Source: Ruegeria sp. 6PALISEP08
Lineage (GTDB): Bacteria > Pseudomonadota > Alphaproteobacteria > Rhodobacterales > Rhodobacteraceae
Length of the DNA stretch: 64,000 bases
NCBI RefSeq assembly: GCF_001238295.1
Contig: NZ_LGXZ01000002.1
Location: 1-64,000, forward strand
Direction: 5' to 3'
Within the stretch, counting starts at the first letter, position 1; every line of letters starts with the position of its first letter. The position numbers were made by a program, and so were the translations under genes. Shown one piece after another: positions 10,526 through 19,136 of this stretch. The notes below the pieces were generated by a model that was not told where the DNA came from, made no database searches, and saw only the letters and a list, made by a program, of their open reading frames with translations.

Positions 10526-10675
10526 CTATTGAAGCTCTGCTGATCGATCGTGACCCATAAAGTCCAGCACTGCTTGGCAGAACTCTTCTGGCCTCTGAAC
10601 GGGTAGTAGCAACTGCCGGGCACCTCTGATCACTTTCAACCCGCTTGAAGGGATCAGGGCATGCGCAGTATGAGC
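10526..10675 (-). pseudogene. C-terminal fragment of an alpha/beta hydrolase
   Basis: The minus strand encodes about 50 residues reading HALIPSSGLKVIRGARQLLL and then PVQRPEEFCQAVLDFM. This is the typical end of alpha/beta hydrolases, where the core is a strand, a GAGH motif carrying the catalytic histidine, and PE-F--A-L-FL. Here the expected GAGH reads GARQ, so the catalytic histidine is lost. Nothing upstream of it resembles the rest of a hydrolase; a transposase scrap lies there instead. It appears to be a decayed remnant. Confidence 0.55.
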
Positions 10676-10734
10676 TAAAAGTTTGTAGAAAGATCGGCTT
10701 TTCCGCGCCGACTTACCGTTTTTGTTTTCACACA

Positions 10735-10794
10735 TGCCTTTTGGACAGCTTGAGCAACGAATTCAGGCCCGTTGTCCGACCGGATGACGAAGCT
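10735..10794 (-). mobile_element. Remnant of an IS3-family transposase (DDE integrase core)
   Basis: The minus strand encodes SFVIRSDNGPEFVAQAVQKA, the block around the second catalytic aspartate of the IS3-family OrfB integrase core (consensus I-SDNG-EF-A). Flanking sequence in the same frame has a stop 15 codons upstream and no recognisable transposase beyond this block, so only a scrap remains. It abuts the hydrolase fragment and lies about 200 bases from the terminase-like gene. Confidence 0.6.
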
Positions 10795-11007
10795 CCTAGC
10801 GGGTCAGACCGTGGGCTTTATGTGGTTCAGACTTTCCTTGAGGAAAAGTTTCACTCGAAACGATCGCTGCCACCCGGTGATCATCCACTTTGGTCGAATT
10901 ATCCACGACCAATTCAATGTAACGAAAGTGCTTCGTCATCTTTATACCTCTGGCAATCTCCATGTAATATGTCTAATTTTTATTTACATATTATCAATAG
11001 GTTAAAC

Positions 11008-11523
11008 ATGAAACACACTCTTCCGACGGTCGAAGGACTGAACCAGAAAGACGCCCTTAGATTAGCTGGGATGCATGTAGATTCATTTAGAAAGCTGCTG
11101 ATTGGCGAACATCCGCGACCAAAAAACTCCCACGGGTATTATGAATTCGAAACGCTCGGTCAGTGGATTCGGGACAAAGCTTATCGGGACAAAGTTTTAC
11201 CGGTGCTGACGGCTGACTTAGACCAAGCCAAACTTGATCCGGCGCAGGAACGGGCACGCAAAGACCGCGCATTAGCCATTCGCACCGAAACCGAGAATAA
11301 GGTCCGGTCTGGTCAATTGATAGAATTGGACACTGTAACCGCAGCGGCGTTCGACGTGGTTTTTCGGGTGAAAGCCCGATTGCTCAGGATACCCGCAGTC
11401 ACTGCAAACCTGCTAACAGGCATCACCGACAGAGTGGACATTCAAGAAATTATCGAGCGTGAGATTCGAAATGCGCTTGAAGAAATGTCCACGGATTGGG
11501 CTGACACAAAGGTGGACAAATAG
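11008..11523 (+). CDS. Phage terminase small subunit (Nu1)-like protein
   Basis: A 171-residue protein. The N-terminal 60 residues look like a helix-turn-helix (LNQKDALRLAGMHVDSFRKL), followed by a charged helical linker and a C-terminal segment LLRIPAVTANLLTGITDR plus a helix with EIIEREIRNALEEM. The RIP-x5-L-G motif and final helix resemble the Nu1 small terminase subunits that recognise phage DNA for packaging. The reading frame continues upstream to 10645, but ATG 11008 is the first start that makes sense. No large terminase or other phage gene follows. It lies 62 bases from the 3' end of tRNA-Leu, so it is probably what is left of an integrated element. Family assignment is from memory of motifs. 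Confidence 0.6.
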   Translation: MKHTLPTVEGLNQKDALRLAGMHVDSFRKLLIGEHPRPKNSHGYYEFETLGQWIRDKAYRDKVLPVLTADLDQAKLDPAQERARKDRALAIRTETENKVRSGQLIELDTVTAAAFDVVFRVKARLLRIPAVTANLLTGITDRVDIQEIIEREIRNALEEMSTDWADTKVDK

Positions 11524-11585
11524 GTGGATACGATTCAGCCACTACGGACTAAAGCTTTGATTTTAATATAATTTTATGGAGATTA

Positions 11586-11672
11586 TGGTGCGGTCGAGAA
11601 GACTCGAACTTCCACGGGTGTTACCCCACAGCGACCTCAACGCTGCGCGTCTACCAATTCCGCCACGACCGC
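11586..11672 (-). tRNA. tRNA-Leu (anticodon GAG)
   Basis: The minus strand folds as a class II tRNA. The seven-base acceptor stem is GCGGTCG with CGACCGC, the discriminator is A, and a CCA end is encoded. The D arm contains TGGCGGAATTGGTAGACGC. The anticodon stem is CAGCG/CGCTG with loop TTGAGGT, giving anticodon GAG. A long variable arm (TGTGGGGTAACACCCGT) is present, as in tRNA-Leu, and the T arm carries GTTCGAGTC. It decodes CUC and CUU. Confidence 0.96.
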
Positions 11673-11696
11673 ACTGCTTGTGACTTGGTAGAGCGG

Positions 11697-11725
11697 CGTA
11701 TAGACGGTGGCGCGCGCGATGTGAA
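11697..11725 (-). promoter_or_regulatory. Probable promoter of tRNA-Leu
   Basis: On the minus strand TTCACA (one mismatch to the -35 consensus) is followed by 17 bases and TATACG, and the tRNA begins 25 bases further on. Spacing and position fit a sigma-70 type promoter. This is a sequence match only. Confidence 0.5.
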
Positions 11726-11813
11726 GAGGCAAAAACGCTCTGGTTTAAATTACTCTGCAGCAGACCTATCTAGCTGGATGATCACCACACATCCGATCTG
11801 ACAGGAGCCGCAA

Positions 11814-12473
11814 ATGACTTCAACCGAGAACCGCCCTATTGTTCAGATCGACATCGTCTCTGACGTGGTTTGTCCCTGGTGCATTGTTGGTTTCAAGCAA
11901 CTGGACACGGCCTTGCAGCAAATGGGTGTTCTGGCCCGGTTACGCTGGCATCCGTTCGAATTGAACCCGAATATGCCGCCAGAAGGTCAAAACCTGCGCG
12001 AGCACATCATGGAAAAATACGGCTCGACGGCAGAGCAGAGCCAGCAGGCGCGGGATCGGCTGACCTCGATGGGTGCTGAGTTGGGGTTTACCTTCAACTT
12101 CGACGATGACAGCAAGATGGTGAATACCTTTGCCGCACATCAGCTGCTGGATTGGGCGGAAGGACAAGGCCGTCAGCACCCGCTGAAACTGGCGCTTTTC
12201 GACGCCTATTTCACCCAGCAGAAGGATGTCTCAGACACTGAGGTCTTGCTGAACGCGGCTCGATCGGCTGGACTGGATGCGGAAGCCGCGCAACAAGCGC
12301 TTGAAAGCGGGGAACACAAAGCCGCAGTGCGCGAGAAGCAGCAATTCTGGACCAGCCAAGGCATTTCCGGTGTTCCGTCCATGGTGTTTGGCGGGAAATA
12401 CCTGCTGACCGGAGCACAGGGGAGCGAAACCTATGCGCAGGTATTGCAACGATGCCTGTCCGAGGCCGCCTGA
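11814..12473 (+). CDS. DsbA family (FrnE-like) oxidoreductase
   Basis: A 219-residue thioredoxin-fold protein with the active-site motif CPWC near residue 20 inside VSDVVCPWCIVGFKQL, and the cis-proline loop GVPSMVF near residue 185. There is no signal peptide, so it acts in the cytoplasm, as the FrnE/polyketide-biosynthesis type dithiol oxidoreductases do. Its partners are unknown. ATG 11814 follows ACAGGAGCCGCAA, a strong ribosome site. It is followed 39 bases later by lipB in the same direction, which may reflect co-transcription. Confidence 0.88.
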   Translation: MTSTENRPIVQIDIVSDVVCPWCIVGFKQLDTALQQMGVLARLRWHPFELNPNMPPEGQNLREHIMEKYGSTAEQSQQARDRLTSMGAELGFTFNFDDDSKMVNTFAAHQLLDWAEGQGRQHPLKLALFDAYFTQQKDVSDTEVLLNAARSAGLDAEAAQQALESGEHKAAVREKQQFWTSQGISGVPSMVFGGKYLLTGAQGSETYAQVLQRCLSEAA

Positions 12474-12512
12474 CCCCTTTCCCTGACGACTGTGGGCGGA
12501 TATGAGGCCGGC

Positions 12513-13169
12513 ATGGAATGGAAAATTACCGATGGTCTGACCAGCTATGACGACGCCGTAGCCTTCATGGAGGCCCGTGTTGCAGATATCGCACGTGGCG
12601 ACGCCGAGGAATGCGTCTGGCTGCTGGAACATCCGCCCCTGTATACCGCAGGCACGTCAGCCAAGATCGAGGATCTGACCGACCCGGATCGGTTTCCGGT
12701 CTATGAAAGCAAACGCGGTGGCGAATACACCTATCACGGGCCGGGTCAGCGCGTAGCTTATGTGATGCTTGATCTCAACAAGCGCGGACGCGATGTGCGT
12801 CAGTTTGTAAAGCAGCTGGAAACCTGGGTGATCTCAGCCCTGGCAGAATTCAATGTACATGGCGAGATTCGCGACGGGCGCGTGGGCGTTTGGGTCCGGC
12901 GGGACGACAAGCCCCTAACGGTGACGGGCAAACCGGCCGAAGACAAGATTGCAGCCATCGGCCTGCGCCTGCGCAAATGGGTCAGCTTTCACGGCATCTC
13001 GATCAACGTTGAACCAGATCTGGACCATTTTTCTGGCATCGTGCCCTGTGGAATCAGCGAATTCGGCGTAACCTCTTTGGTCGATTTGGGACTTCCAGTT
13101 ACCATGGCAGACCTTGATGCCGCGTTAGAGAAGACATTTGTGGATGTCTTCGGTTCGGCGGACGCCTGA
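12513..13169 (+). CDS. lipB: Octanoyl-[acyl-carrier-protein]:protein N-octanoyltransferase
   Basis: Transfers octanoyl groups from acyl carrier protein to lipoyl domains of 2-oxoacid dehydrogenases and the glycine cleavage H protein, the first step of lipoate synthesis. The 218-residue protein has [12 protein letters not shown], the acceptor-site lysine in [12 protein letters not shown], and the thioester-forming cysteine in [18 protein letters not shown] 12513 gives the usual MEW start; a GTG at 12492 in the same frame is less likely. A GAGG lies seven bases ahead. Confidence 0.95.
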   Translation: MEWKITDGLTSYDDAVAFMEARVADIARGDAEECVWLLEHPPLYTAGTSAKIEDLTDPDRFPVYESKRGGEYTYHGPGQRVAYVMLDLNKRGRDVRQFVKQLETWVISALAEFNVHGEIRDGRVGVWVRRDDKPLTVTGKPAEDKIAAIGLRLRKWVSFHGISINVEPDLDHFSGIVPCGISEFGVTSLVDLGLPVTMADLDAALEKTFVDVFGSADA

Positions 13170-13376
13170 AACACCCTGTATCGCCGCGAAACGAATCGGT
13201 GTTAGCGTGCAAGCCTTAAAACAATGCGCTCATGCGATTGGCTCTGTTTCCGAAGCCTGACGCAATTAACCGTGCTTACACCCGGTTTATCGGTTTCTTT
13301 AGACATTTTTTAACCCAATTAGATACAAAGGTGTCGTTAACGAGTAGTATGAATCTGCCAATCAAGAGTGAGTGGT

Positions 13377-13484
13377 ATGTTAACCGGTGATCCAGGGCTC
13401 GCCCTCGAAATCCGAGAAGTGTTTGGTTACGAGTCTGCCGTTCCGACCCCAAATCGGAACGGCAATTCACTTTCCTCTACCTGA
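13377..13484 (+). CDS. Possible small protein of 35 residues
   Basis: The 390-base gap between lipB and the HIT gene holds this short frame, starting at ATG 13377 after AAGAGTGAGTGGT. The peptide is mixed in composition (contains EIREVFGYESA and TPNRNGN) with no signal peptide or membrane segment. Inside it is a perfect ten-base inverted repeat with a seven-base loop, at 13437-13463 (GCCGTTCCGA / TCGGAACGGC). That repeat could instead be a terminator-like or regulatory hairpin, and then the peptide would be accidental. The rest of the gap holds nothing recognisable. Confidence 0.3.
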   Translation: MLTGDPGLALEIREVFGYESAVPTPNRNGNSLSST

Positions 13485-13560
13485 TACGCGCATGGACACT
13501 GCGCCCATTGATGGGGTGAAGGCCGAATACCCGTCGCAGGTGGGTAATTGAAACCCAGCT

Positions 13561-13977
13561 TCACAAAGCGGCTTTGATCTTTTCGGCATGCTGCGCGATC
13601 TGGTCGAAATCACCCATGTTTCCAGGCGGCCGCATAGACACGCCTTCGTGACGAGGCAGGACGTGAAAATGCAGGTGGAACACCTCCTGCCCGCCCGCGG
13701 CTTCGTTGAACTGTTGGATCGTCACGCCGTCCGCATCAAATGCCGATTTCGCGGCCTGCGCCATTTTCTGGACCGTATTCATCACGTTTGCCAGTTGTTC
13801 CGGCGTGGCATCCAGGACATTGCGGCATGGCGTTTTGGGAATCACAAGCAAATGACCGTCCGTTCGCGGCATGATATCCATGAAGGCCAACGTCTCATCA
13901 TCTTCAAACACACGAGTCGAGGGGATCTCGTTGCGCAGGATCTTGGCAAAGATGTTTTCGGGATCGTAATCAGCCAT
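13561..13977 (-). CDS. HIT family nucleotide-binding hydrolase
   Basis: A histidine triad protein of 138 residues from ATG 13977, close to the Hint branch. It carries FAKILRNEIPSTRVFEDD near the N-terminus and the nucleotide-binding triad HLHFHV near residue 95. Such enzymes hydrolyse nucleoside phosphoramidates or aminoacyl-adenylates in the cytoplasm. The start is fixed by CCGGAGACTTGAT directly before it; the frame extends 20 codons further upstream without a ribosome site. It is divergent from ctaD and convergent with lipB. Confidence 0.92.
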   Translation of the reverse strand: MADYDPENIFAKILRNEIPSTRVFEDDETLAFMDIMPRTDGHLLVIPKTPCRNVLDATPEQLANVMNTVQKMAQAAKSAFDADGVTIQQFNEAAGGQEVFHLHFHVLPRHEGVSMRPPGNMGDFDQIAQHAEKIKAAL

Positions 13978-14164
13978 ATCAAGTCTCCGGATTGCGGGTG
14001 CTGGCGTAGTTCTGAGACGCCTGCACATGACGGTCAAGGCGGAACTCTGCCGAAGGCCGTTTCAGGTTGTCTCCTATGGCTTGAAAACAGAGCGGACATC
14101 CCCAGATAAACCCCGTTCGAGGCACAAAAATCGCGCGGCGGCCCCCTGCCCGCGACAATTAATC

Positions 14165-14178
14165 TTGATCCAGATCAA
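14165..14178. promoter_or_regulatory. FNR/FnrL-type binding site upstream of ctaD
   Basis: TTGATCCAGATCAA is a perfect match to the FNR consensus TTGAT-N4-ATCAA. It lies 102 bases before the ctaD start and about 190 bases from the divergent HIT gene. In Rhodobacterales the oxygen-sensing regulator FnrL controls several terminal oxidase genes, so oxygen-dependent control of ctaD is likely. Whether it activates or represses cannot be read from the sequence. Confidence 0.7.
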
Positions 14179-14280
14179 ACTCGGCCATTGAAGGTCGCCC
14201 CCTCGCAATCTAAAACCAGCAGGAATCCCGCGCGTTGGAGAGGTCCGACAGCGCGGTGTAGTTGCAACAGGAGGCACCTA

Positions 14281-15939
14281 ATGGCAGACGCAGCCATTCA
14301 TGGTCACGATCATGAAGACGAGCGCAGCTTTTTCCAGCGCTGGTTCATGTCGACCAACCACAAGGACATCGGGATTCTGTACCTGATCGTCTCGGCCCTT
14401 GCCGGTCTGATCTCGGTTCTGATGACCGTCTATATGCGGCTCGAACTGATGCACCCCGGTGTTCAGTACATGTGCCTCGAAGGTTTCATGGCCGACCCAT
14501 GTACCCCCAACGGACATCTGTGGAACGTCATGATCACCTATCACGGTGTTCTGATGATGTTCTTCGTGGTCATCCCGGCGCTTTTCGGCGGATTTGGCAA
14601 CTATTTCATGCCGTTGCAGATTGGCGCGCCGGATATGGCGTTCCCGCGGATGAACAACCTGTCCTTCTGGCTGTACGTCGCCGGCACCTCGCTGGGCGTG
14701 GCCTCGCTGCTCAGCCCCGGTGGTAACGACCAGCTCGGTTCGGGCGTTGGCTGGGTTCTGTATCCGCCGCTGTCGACGACCGAGGGCGGCATGTCCATGG
14801 ACCTTGCGATCTTCGCCGTGCACGTATCTGGCGCCTCCTCGATCCTCGGCGCGATCAATATGATCACCACCTTCCTGAACATGCGTGCCCCGGGCATGAC
14901 CCTGTTCAAGGTGCCGCTGTTCAGCTGGTCGATCTTCGTCACTGCATGGCTGATTCTGCTGTCACTGCCGGTTCTGGCAGGCGCGATCACCATGTTGCTG
15001 ATGGACCGGAACTTTGGCTTCACCTTCTTTGATCCGGCCGGTGGCGGCGATCCGATCCTGTATCAGCACATCCTGTGGTTCTTTGGCCACCCGGAAGTGT
15101 ATATCGTGATCCTGCCCGGTTTCGGTATCATCAGCCACGTGATCGCCACTTTCTCGCGCAAGCCGATCTTCGGCTACCTGCCGATGGTCTGGGCGATCAT
15201 CGCGATTGGTGTTCTGGGCTTTGTCGTGTGGGCGCACCATATGTACACTGTTGGCCTGTCGTTGCGTCAGCAGGCGTATTTCATGCTGGCCACAATGGTC
15301 ATTGCGGTTCCAACAGGCGTTAAGGTCTTCTCATGGATCGCAACCATGTGGGGCGGCTCGATCGAGTTCAAAACTCCGATGCTGTTTGCCTTCGGCTTCC
15401 TGTTCCTGTTCACCGTTGGCGGTGTGACTGGTGTGGTTCTGTCGCAGGCTGGTGTCGACCGTGCCTATCACGACACCTATTACGTTGTTGCGCACTTCCA
15501 CTATGTGATGTCGCTTGGTGCCGTCTTCGCGATCTTCGCAGGTGTCTACTTCTATTTCTCGAAGATGACAGGTCGTCAGTATTCAGAGTTCTGGGGCAAG
15601 GTTCACTTCTGGCTGTTCTTCATTGGCGCCAACCTGACCTTCTTCCCGCAGCACTTCCTGGGCCGTCAGGGCATGCCGCGCCGCTACATCGACTACCCCG
15701 AAGCTTTCGCGCAGTGGAACTTCGTATCGTCGATTGGTGCGTTCATCTCTTTCGCCTCGTTCCTGCTGTTCTTCGGCATCGTGATCTACGCTTTGCTGCG
15801 TGGCGCTAAAGAGACACGTCCAAACCCTTGGAACGAATACGCGGACACGCTGGAATGGACCCTGCCCTCGCCGCCGCCGGAACACACGTTCGAGCAGCTG
15901 CCCAAGCAGGAAGACTGGGACAAAGGTCACGCGCACTGA
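14281..15939 (+). CDS. ctaD: Cytochrome c oxidase (aa3) subunit I
   Basis: Catalytic subunit of the inner-membrane aa3 oxidase, which reduces oxygen with electrons from cytochrome c and pumps protons. The 552-residue protein with 12 helices has the low-spin heme ligand in ITYHGV, the CuB ligand and cross-linked tyrosine in HPEVY, the HH pair in WAHHMY, and the heme a3/heme a ligands in HFHYV. ATG 14281 follows CAACAGGAGGCACCTA; the frame stays open upstream to 14188 but without a comparable site. It stands alone, away from ctaC and ctaE, as is common in this order, with a terminator behind and an FNR box in front. Confidence 0.97.
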   Translation: MADAAIHGHDHEDERSFFQRWFMSTNHKDIGILYLIVSALAGLISVLMTVYMRLELMHPGVQYMCLEGFMADPCTPNGHLWNVMITYHGVLMMFFVVIPALFGGFGNYFMPLQIGAPDMAFPRMNNLSFWLYVAGTSLGVASLLSPGGNDQLGSGVGWVLYPPLSTTEGGMSMDLAIFAVHVSGASSILGAINMITTFLNMRAPGMTLFKVPLFSWSIFVTAWLILLSLPVLAGAITMLLMDRNFGFTFFDPAGGGDPILYQHILWFFGHPEVYIVILPGFGIISHVIATFSRKPIFGYLPMVWAIIAIGVLGFVVWAHHMYTVGLSLRQQAYFMLATMVIAVPTGVKVFSWIATMWGGSIEFKTPMLFAFGFLFLFTVGGVTGVVLSQAGVDRAYHDTYYVVAHFHYVMSLGAVFAIFAGVYFYFSKMTGRQYSEFWGKVHFWLFFIGANLTFFPQHFLGRQGMPRRYIDYPEAFAQWNFVSSIGAFISFASFLLFFGIVIYALLRGAKETRPNPWNEYADTLEWTLPSPPPEHTFEQLPKQEDWDKGHAH

Positions 15940-15957
15940 TCGCGTCCTGATCCAAAG

Positions 15958-15983
15958 AAACCCCGCCCAAGTGGCGGGGTTTT
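15958..15983 (+). terminator. Intrinsic terminator of ctaD
   Basis: AAACCCCGCC, loop CAAGT, GGCGGGGTTT followed by TT: a ten-base perfect stem with a U-run, 18 bases after the ctaD stop. Confidence 0.9.
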
Positions 15984-16061
15984 CCTTTGCAGGGGCCTTA
16001 CGTTCGCCAATCGCTACAATATCGGGTATCATATGCAAGCAAGGTAGCCGGAGGGTCGTCT

Positions 16062-16661
16062 ATGCCTGAGATCGATTTTTGGTATTCTATCGGCAGCACC
16101 TACAGCTTCCTTACCGTGATGCGTCTGGACGAGTGGTGCGCCGAACACGACACGACTGTGAACTGGCGTCCTTTCAATGTGCGCACGGTTATGTCGTCGC
16201 AACAGAACATTCCCTTCGCGGGAAAGCCGGTGAAAGCAGCTTATATGTGGCGCGATATCGAACGCCGCAGTGCCAAGTACCACATTCATGCCAACCTGCC
16301 CGCGCCTTACCCGATTTCCGATCTGGCTCTGGCCAATCAGGTCGCTGTAATGGGCATGGCAGATGGATGGGGCAAATCATTCACCCAAGCCCTGTACCGC
16401 ATCTGGTTCGAGGAAGGTGTCGAAGCCGGAAGCGAAAGCGCCCTGTCCGAGGCTCTGCTTCGGTGCCAGCAAGACCCCCGGTTGGCGTTGGGACGGGCCC
16501 GCAGCGCTGAAGTCTCGGCAACGCTGGAATCGGAGACGGAAACAGCCATTAAACTGGGCGTATTCGGCGCACCGAGCTTTGTTGTCCGGCAAGAAGTGTT
16601 CTGGGGAGATGACCGATTGGACGACGCCCTATCCTGGGCTCGTGTCGGGCATGTCGTCTAA
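16062..16661 (+). CDS. 2-hydroxychromene-2-carboxylate isomerase-like (DsbA/GST-kappa fold)
   Basis: A 199-residue protein of the kappa-class GST/DsbA superfamily. It begins with IDFWYSIGSTYSFL, where a serine sits at the site that in isomerases and GST kappa binds glutathione, instead of the CxxC of oxidoreductases. GVFGAPSFVV near residue 170 is the cis-proline loop, and FWGDDRLDDAL follows as in the family. It likely catalyses a glutathione-dependent isomerisation of an aromatic breakdown product, but no aromatic genes lie nearby. ATG 16062 follows CCGGAGGGTCGTCT; the frame opens 25 codons earlier inside the ctaD terminator region. Confidence 0.85.
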   Translation: MPEIDFWYSIGSTYSFLTVMRLDEWCAEHDTTVNWRPFNVRTVMSSQQNIPFAGKPVKAAYMWRDIERRSAKYHIHANLPAPYPISDLALANQVAVMGMADGWGKSFTQALYRIWFEEGVEAGSESALSEALLRCQQDPRLALGRARSAEVSATLESETETAIKLGVFGAPSFVVRQEVFWGDDRLDDALSWARVGHVV

Positions 16662-16705
16662 GCAAAACCCATCGACACAAGACGGTCCTGCGCTATTTTC
16701 GCGAT

Positions 16706-17197
16706 ATGCCATACACATGGAATCAGACATCCGAAACGGAACATGAACTGCGTCTTTGGCCGCATAACTCGTTGCCACCGCGCGGAGCGATGATCACCAT
16801 ACTTTCGGTGTTCCTATTTGGCCTGATCCCGTTGCTGGCCATGCTGGGGTCAGTTGTTCTGTGGGGGCTATTGCCATTTCTTCTGATCACAGTGTTTGGC
16901 CTTTGGCTGGCCATCCAGACGAACTACCGCGCCCGAAGCGTTTTCGAGGTTTTGACACTGTCTGACACCCAGGCCCATCTGGTGCATCACACACCGGGCA
17001 AGGACCAACGGAAGTGGTCCTGCAACAGATATTGGGCGCGACCTGAAATGCACGAGAAAGGCGGCCCTGTGCCTCATTACGTCACCCTCGTCGGTGATGG
17101 GCGTGAGGTGGAGATCGGATCGTTTTTATCGGAAGATGAGCGGATATCGCTCTATGACGAACTGGTCAAAAGACTGCGCGAGCCGGCCGCGCAGTAG
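16706..17197 (+). CDS. DUF2244 integral membrane protein
   Basis: A 163-residue protein with two adjacent membrane helices near residues 28-70 and a cytoplasmic C-terminal domain. The layout (short N-terminal ELRLWPHNSL, helices, then a conserved tail with IGSFLSEDER) matches the DUF2244 family, which often lies near cytochrome oxidase genes in alphaproteobacteria. Function is unknown; a role linked to the oxidase is only suggested by position. It starts 44 bases after the isomerase gene without a strong ribosome site. Confidence 0.8.
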   Translation: MPYTWNQTSETEHELRLWPHNSLPPRGAMITILSVFLFGLIPLLAMLGSVVLWGLLPFLLITVFGLWLAIQTNYRARSVFEVLTLSDTQAHLVHHTPGKDQRKWSCNRYWARPEMHEKGGPVPHYVTLVGDGREVEIGSFLSEDERISLYDELVKRLREPAAQ

Positions 17198-17218
17198 CCA
17201 TTCGTTTCAGCGTACGCT

Positions 17219-17704
17219 TCAGCAGTTGCCGTTCGACGCGGCACAAAGATGATCCTTGACCATCGGCCCAACCTTGCCGAAATCCATCTGCCCGGTATAA
17301 CGGGATTTCAACTCGCCCATGACCTTGCCCATGTCACGAATAGACCCGGCCCCGGTGGCGGTGATCGCAGTCTGAATCGCCTTCGAAACTTCATCTTCAT
17401 CCAGCTGCTTGGGCAGGAACTCCTCGATAACGGCAACTTCCTGCATCTCGCGTTCGGCCAGATCCAAACGACCGCCTTCTTCATAGGCGCGGGCACTTTC
17501 TTTTCGTTGCTTGGTCATTTTACCAAGGATTTCAAGCACCTCAGCATCGCCGCAGCCTTTGGCCTCTTCATTGTCCGAGGCGCGCGCGGCGATATCACGG
17601 TCCTTGATGGCCGCGTTGATCAACCGCAACGTCGACAGACGCTCGGCTGCTTTGTCTTTCATTGCTTGCTTCAGGGCGGTGTTCACCCGTGATCGCATGT
17701 CCAT
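17219..17704 (-). CDS. GatB/YqeY domain protein
   Basis: A 161-residue helical protein of the YqeY family, which resembles the tail domain of the GatB amidotransferase subunit and probably binds tRNA. It begins with MDMRSRVNTALKQAMKDKA, and the centre has the characteristic RKESARAYEEGGR and FLPKQLDEDEV, ending with GKVMGELKSRYTGQMD. ATG 17704 is chosen because homologues begin here. It is divergent from carA, an arrangement common in Rhodobacterales. Confidence 0.9.
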   Translation of the reverse strand: MDMRSRVNTALKQAMKDKAAERLSTLRLINAAIKDRDIAARASDNEEAKGCGDAEVLEILGKMTKQRKESARAYEEGGRLDLAEREMQEVAVIEEFLPKQLDEDEVSKAIQTAITATGAGSIRDMGKVMGELKSRYTGQMDFGKVGPMVKDHLCAASNGNC

Positions 17705-17826
17705 TTGGTTTGTCCATCCCCATGACAACGGAACCCCGAACATATCTAAACAAAAAGCCTGATACAACAGGAAGCGAATACAGTTAAGTCTTTGAAAAAC
17801 AACAATAGCCGAAAAATTGAACAGGC

Positions 17827-17855
17827 TTGACCCAAGCGCCCAACCCCCTTAGGTA
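17827..17855 (+). promoter_or_regulatory. Possible promoter of carA
   Basis: TTGACC at 17827-17832, a 17-base spacer, then TAGGTA at 17850-17855, 32 bases before the carA start. The -10 match is moderate, so this is a candidate only. Confidence 0.4.
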
Positions 17856-17887
17856 TGCGCCGGTTTACCTTGCAGGAGAGTCGCGCC

Positions 17888-19054
17888 ATGGCCCAGAACG
17901 CCCCGTCCAAGCCCACCGCATGTCTGGCATTGGCCGATGGTACACTGTTTTACGGCATAGGCTTTGGAGCCACTGGACAGACAGTGGCCGAGCTGTGCTT
18001 TAACACCGCCATGACCGGCTACCAAGAGATCATGACAGATCCGTCCTACGCAGGTCAGATCGTGACGTTCACCTTTCCTCATATCGGCAATGTCGGCGTG
18101 AACCCCGAAGATGATGAAACCAACGATCCGGTTGCTGCGGGTATGGTTGTCAAATGGGACCCAACCGAGCCTTCGAACTGGCGTTCGGCCGAAGAGCTCA
18201 AAGGCTGGCTGGCCCGACGCGGACGGATCGCGATCGGCGGCGTCGACACCCGTCGCCTGACACGTGCCATCCGCCAGCAAGGCGCACCACATGTCGCGCT
18301 GGCCCATGACCCCGAAGGCAATTTCGACATCGAAGCGCTGGTTGCAGCCGCCCGTGGATTTGCCGGGCTGGAAGGCATGGATCTGGCCAAGGACGTGACC
18401 TGTGCTCAAAGCTATCGCTGGGACGAAATGCGTTGGGCCTGGCCCGAGGGGTATAAGCGACAGGAAGCCCCGGCGCACAAGGTCGTTGCCGTCGATTACG
18501 GTGCGAAACGCAACATCCTGCGCTGCCTTGCGTCAGCTGGATGTGATGTAACTGTTCTGCCCGCAACAGCCACCGCCGCCGAAGTTCTGGCCCACCAGCC
18601 CGACGGTGTGTTCCTGTCGAACGGCCCCGGCGATCCGGCAGCGACCGGAGAATACGCCGTACCGATGATCAAAGAGATTCTGGACACCACCGATCTGCCT
18701 GTTTTCGGCATCTGCCTTGGCCACCAAATGCTGGCGCTGGCCCTGGGCGGTCAGACAGTCAAGATGAACCACGGTCACCACGGTGCAAACCACCCGGTCA
18801 AGGATCTGGACACCGGCAAGGTCGAGATCACATCGATGAACCACGGTTTTGCGGTTGATGGTCAGTCTCTGCCAGAAGGCGTTGTGGAAACCCACCTGTC
18901 TTTGTTTGACGGTTCGAACTGCGGAATCCGCATGACCGATCGGCCTGTCTATTCGGTGCAATACCACCCGGAAGCATCCCCCGGACCTCAGGACAGTTTC
19001 TATCTGTTCGAGCGTTTCACCGATGCCATGGAAAAGAAAAAACAGAGCGCATAA
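17888..19054 (+). CDS. carA: Carbamoyl-phosphate synthase small subunit
   Basis: Glutaminase subunit that supplies ammonia to CarB for carbamoyl phosphate, used for arginine and pyrimidines. The 388-residue protein has an N-terminal CPSase domain (GFGATGQTVAELCFNTAMTG) and a class I glutamine amidotransferase domain with nucleophile cysteine in FGICLGHQ and the His/Glu pair in QYHPEASPGP. ATG 17888 follows TGCAGGAGAGTCGCGCC. carB is not in the window, so the two genes are apart. A hairpin terminator lies directly after the gene. Confidence 0.97.
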   Translation: MAQNAPSKPTACLALADGTLFYGIGFGATGQTVAELCFNTAMTGYQEIMTDPSYAGQIVTFTFPHIGNVGVNPEDDETNDPVAAGMVVKWDPTEPSNWRSAEELKGWLARRGRIAIGGVDTRRLTRAIRQQGAPHVALAHDPEGNFDIEALVAAARGFAGLEGMDLAKDVTCAQSYRWDEMRWAWPEGYKRQEAPAHKVVAVDYGAKRNILRCLASAGCDVTVLPATATAAEVLAHQPDGVFLSNGPGDPAATGEYAVPMIKEILDTTDLPVFGICLGHQMLALALGGQTVKMNHGHHGANHPVKDLDTGKVEITSMNHGFAVDGQSLPEGVVETHLSLFDGSNCGIRMTDRPVYSVQYHPEASPGPQDSFYLFERFTDAMEKKKQSA

Positions 19055-19099
19055 CGCTCAAACTGTGCAGTGTTAACGGCGCGTTAACCTTGATCAAAC

Positions 19100-19136
19100 A
19101 ACCCTGAGCGCAGGTAACTGTGCCAGGGTTCTTTTT
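19100..19136 (+). terminator. Terminator after carA, touching the next start codon
   Basis: The left arm is AACCCTG-A-GCGCAG, the loop GTAA, the right arm CTGTGC-CAGGGTT, then CTTTTT: 13 base pairs (one G-U) with one bulged A. It is a convincing intrinsic terminator 45 bases after carA. The T-run ends exactly at the ATG of the following glycosyltransferase gene, so it occupies that gene's normal ribosome-site region. Confidence 0.85.

Noticed and set aside
10645-11007. Upstream extension of the terminase-like gene
   Set aside because: The added 121 residues run through the transposase scrap on the other strand and look non-coding; ATG 11008 begins the recognisable helix-turn-helix.
19091-19098. 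TTGATCAA before the carA terminator as an FNR box
   Set aside because: The four-base spacer of the FNR consensus is missing.
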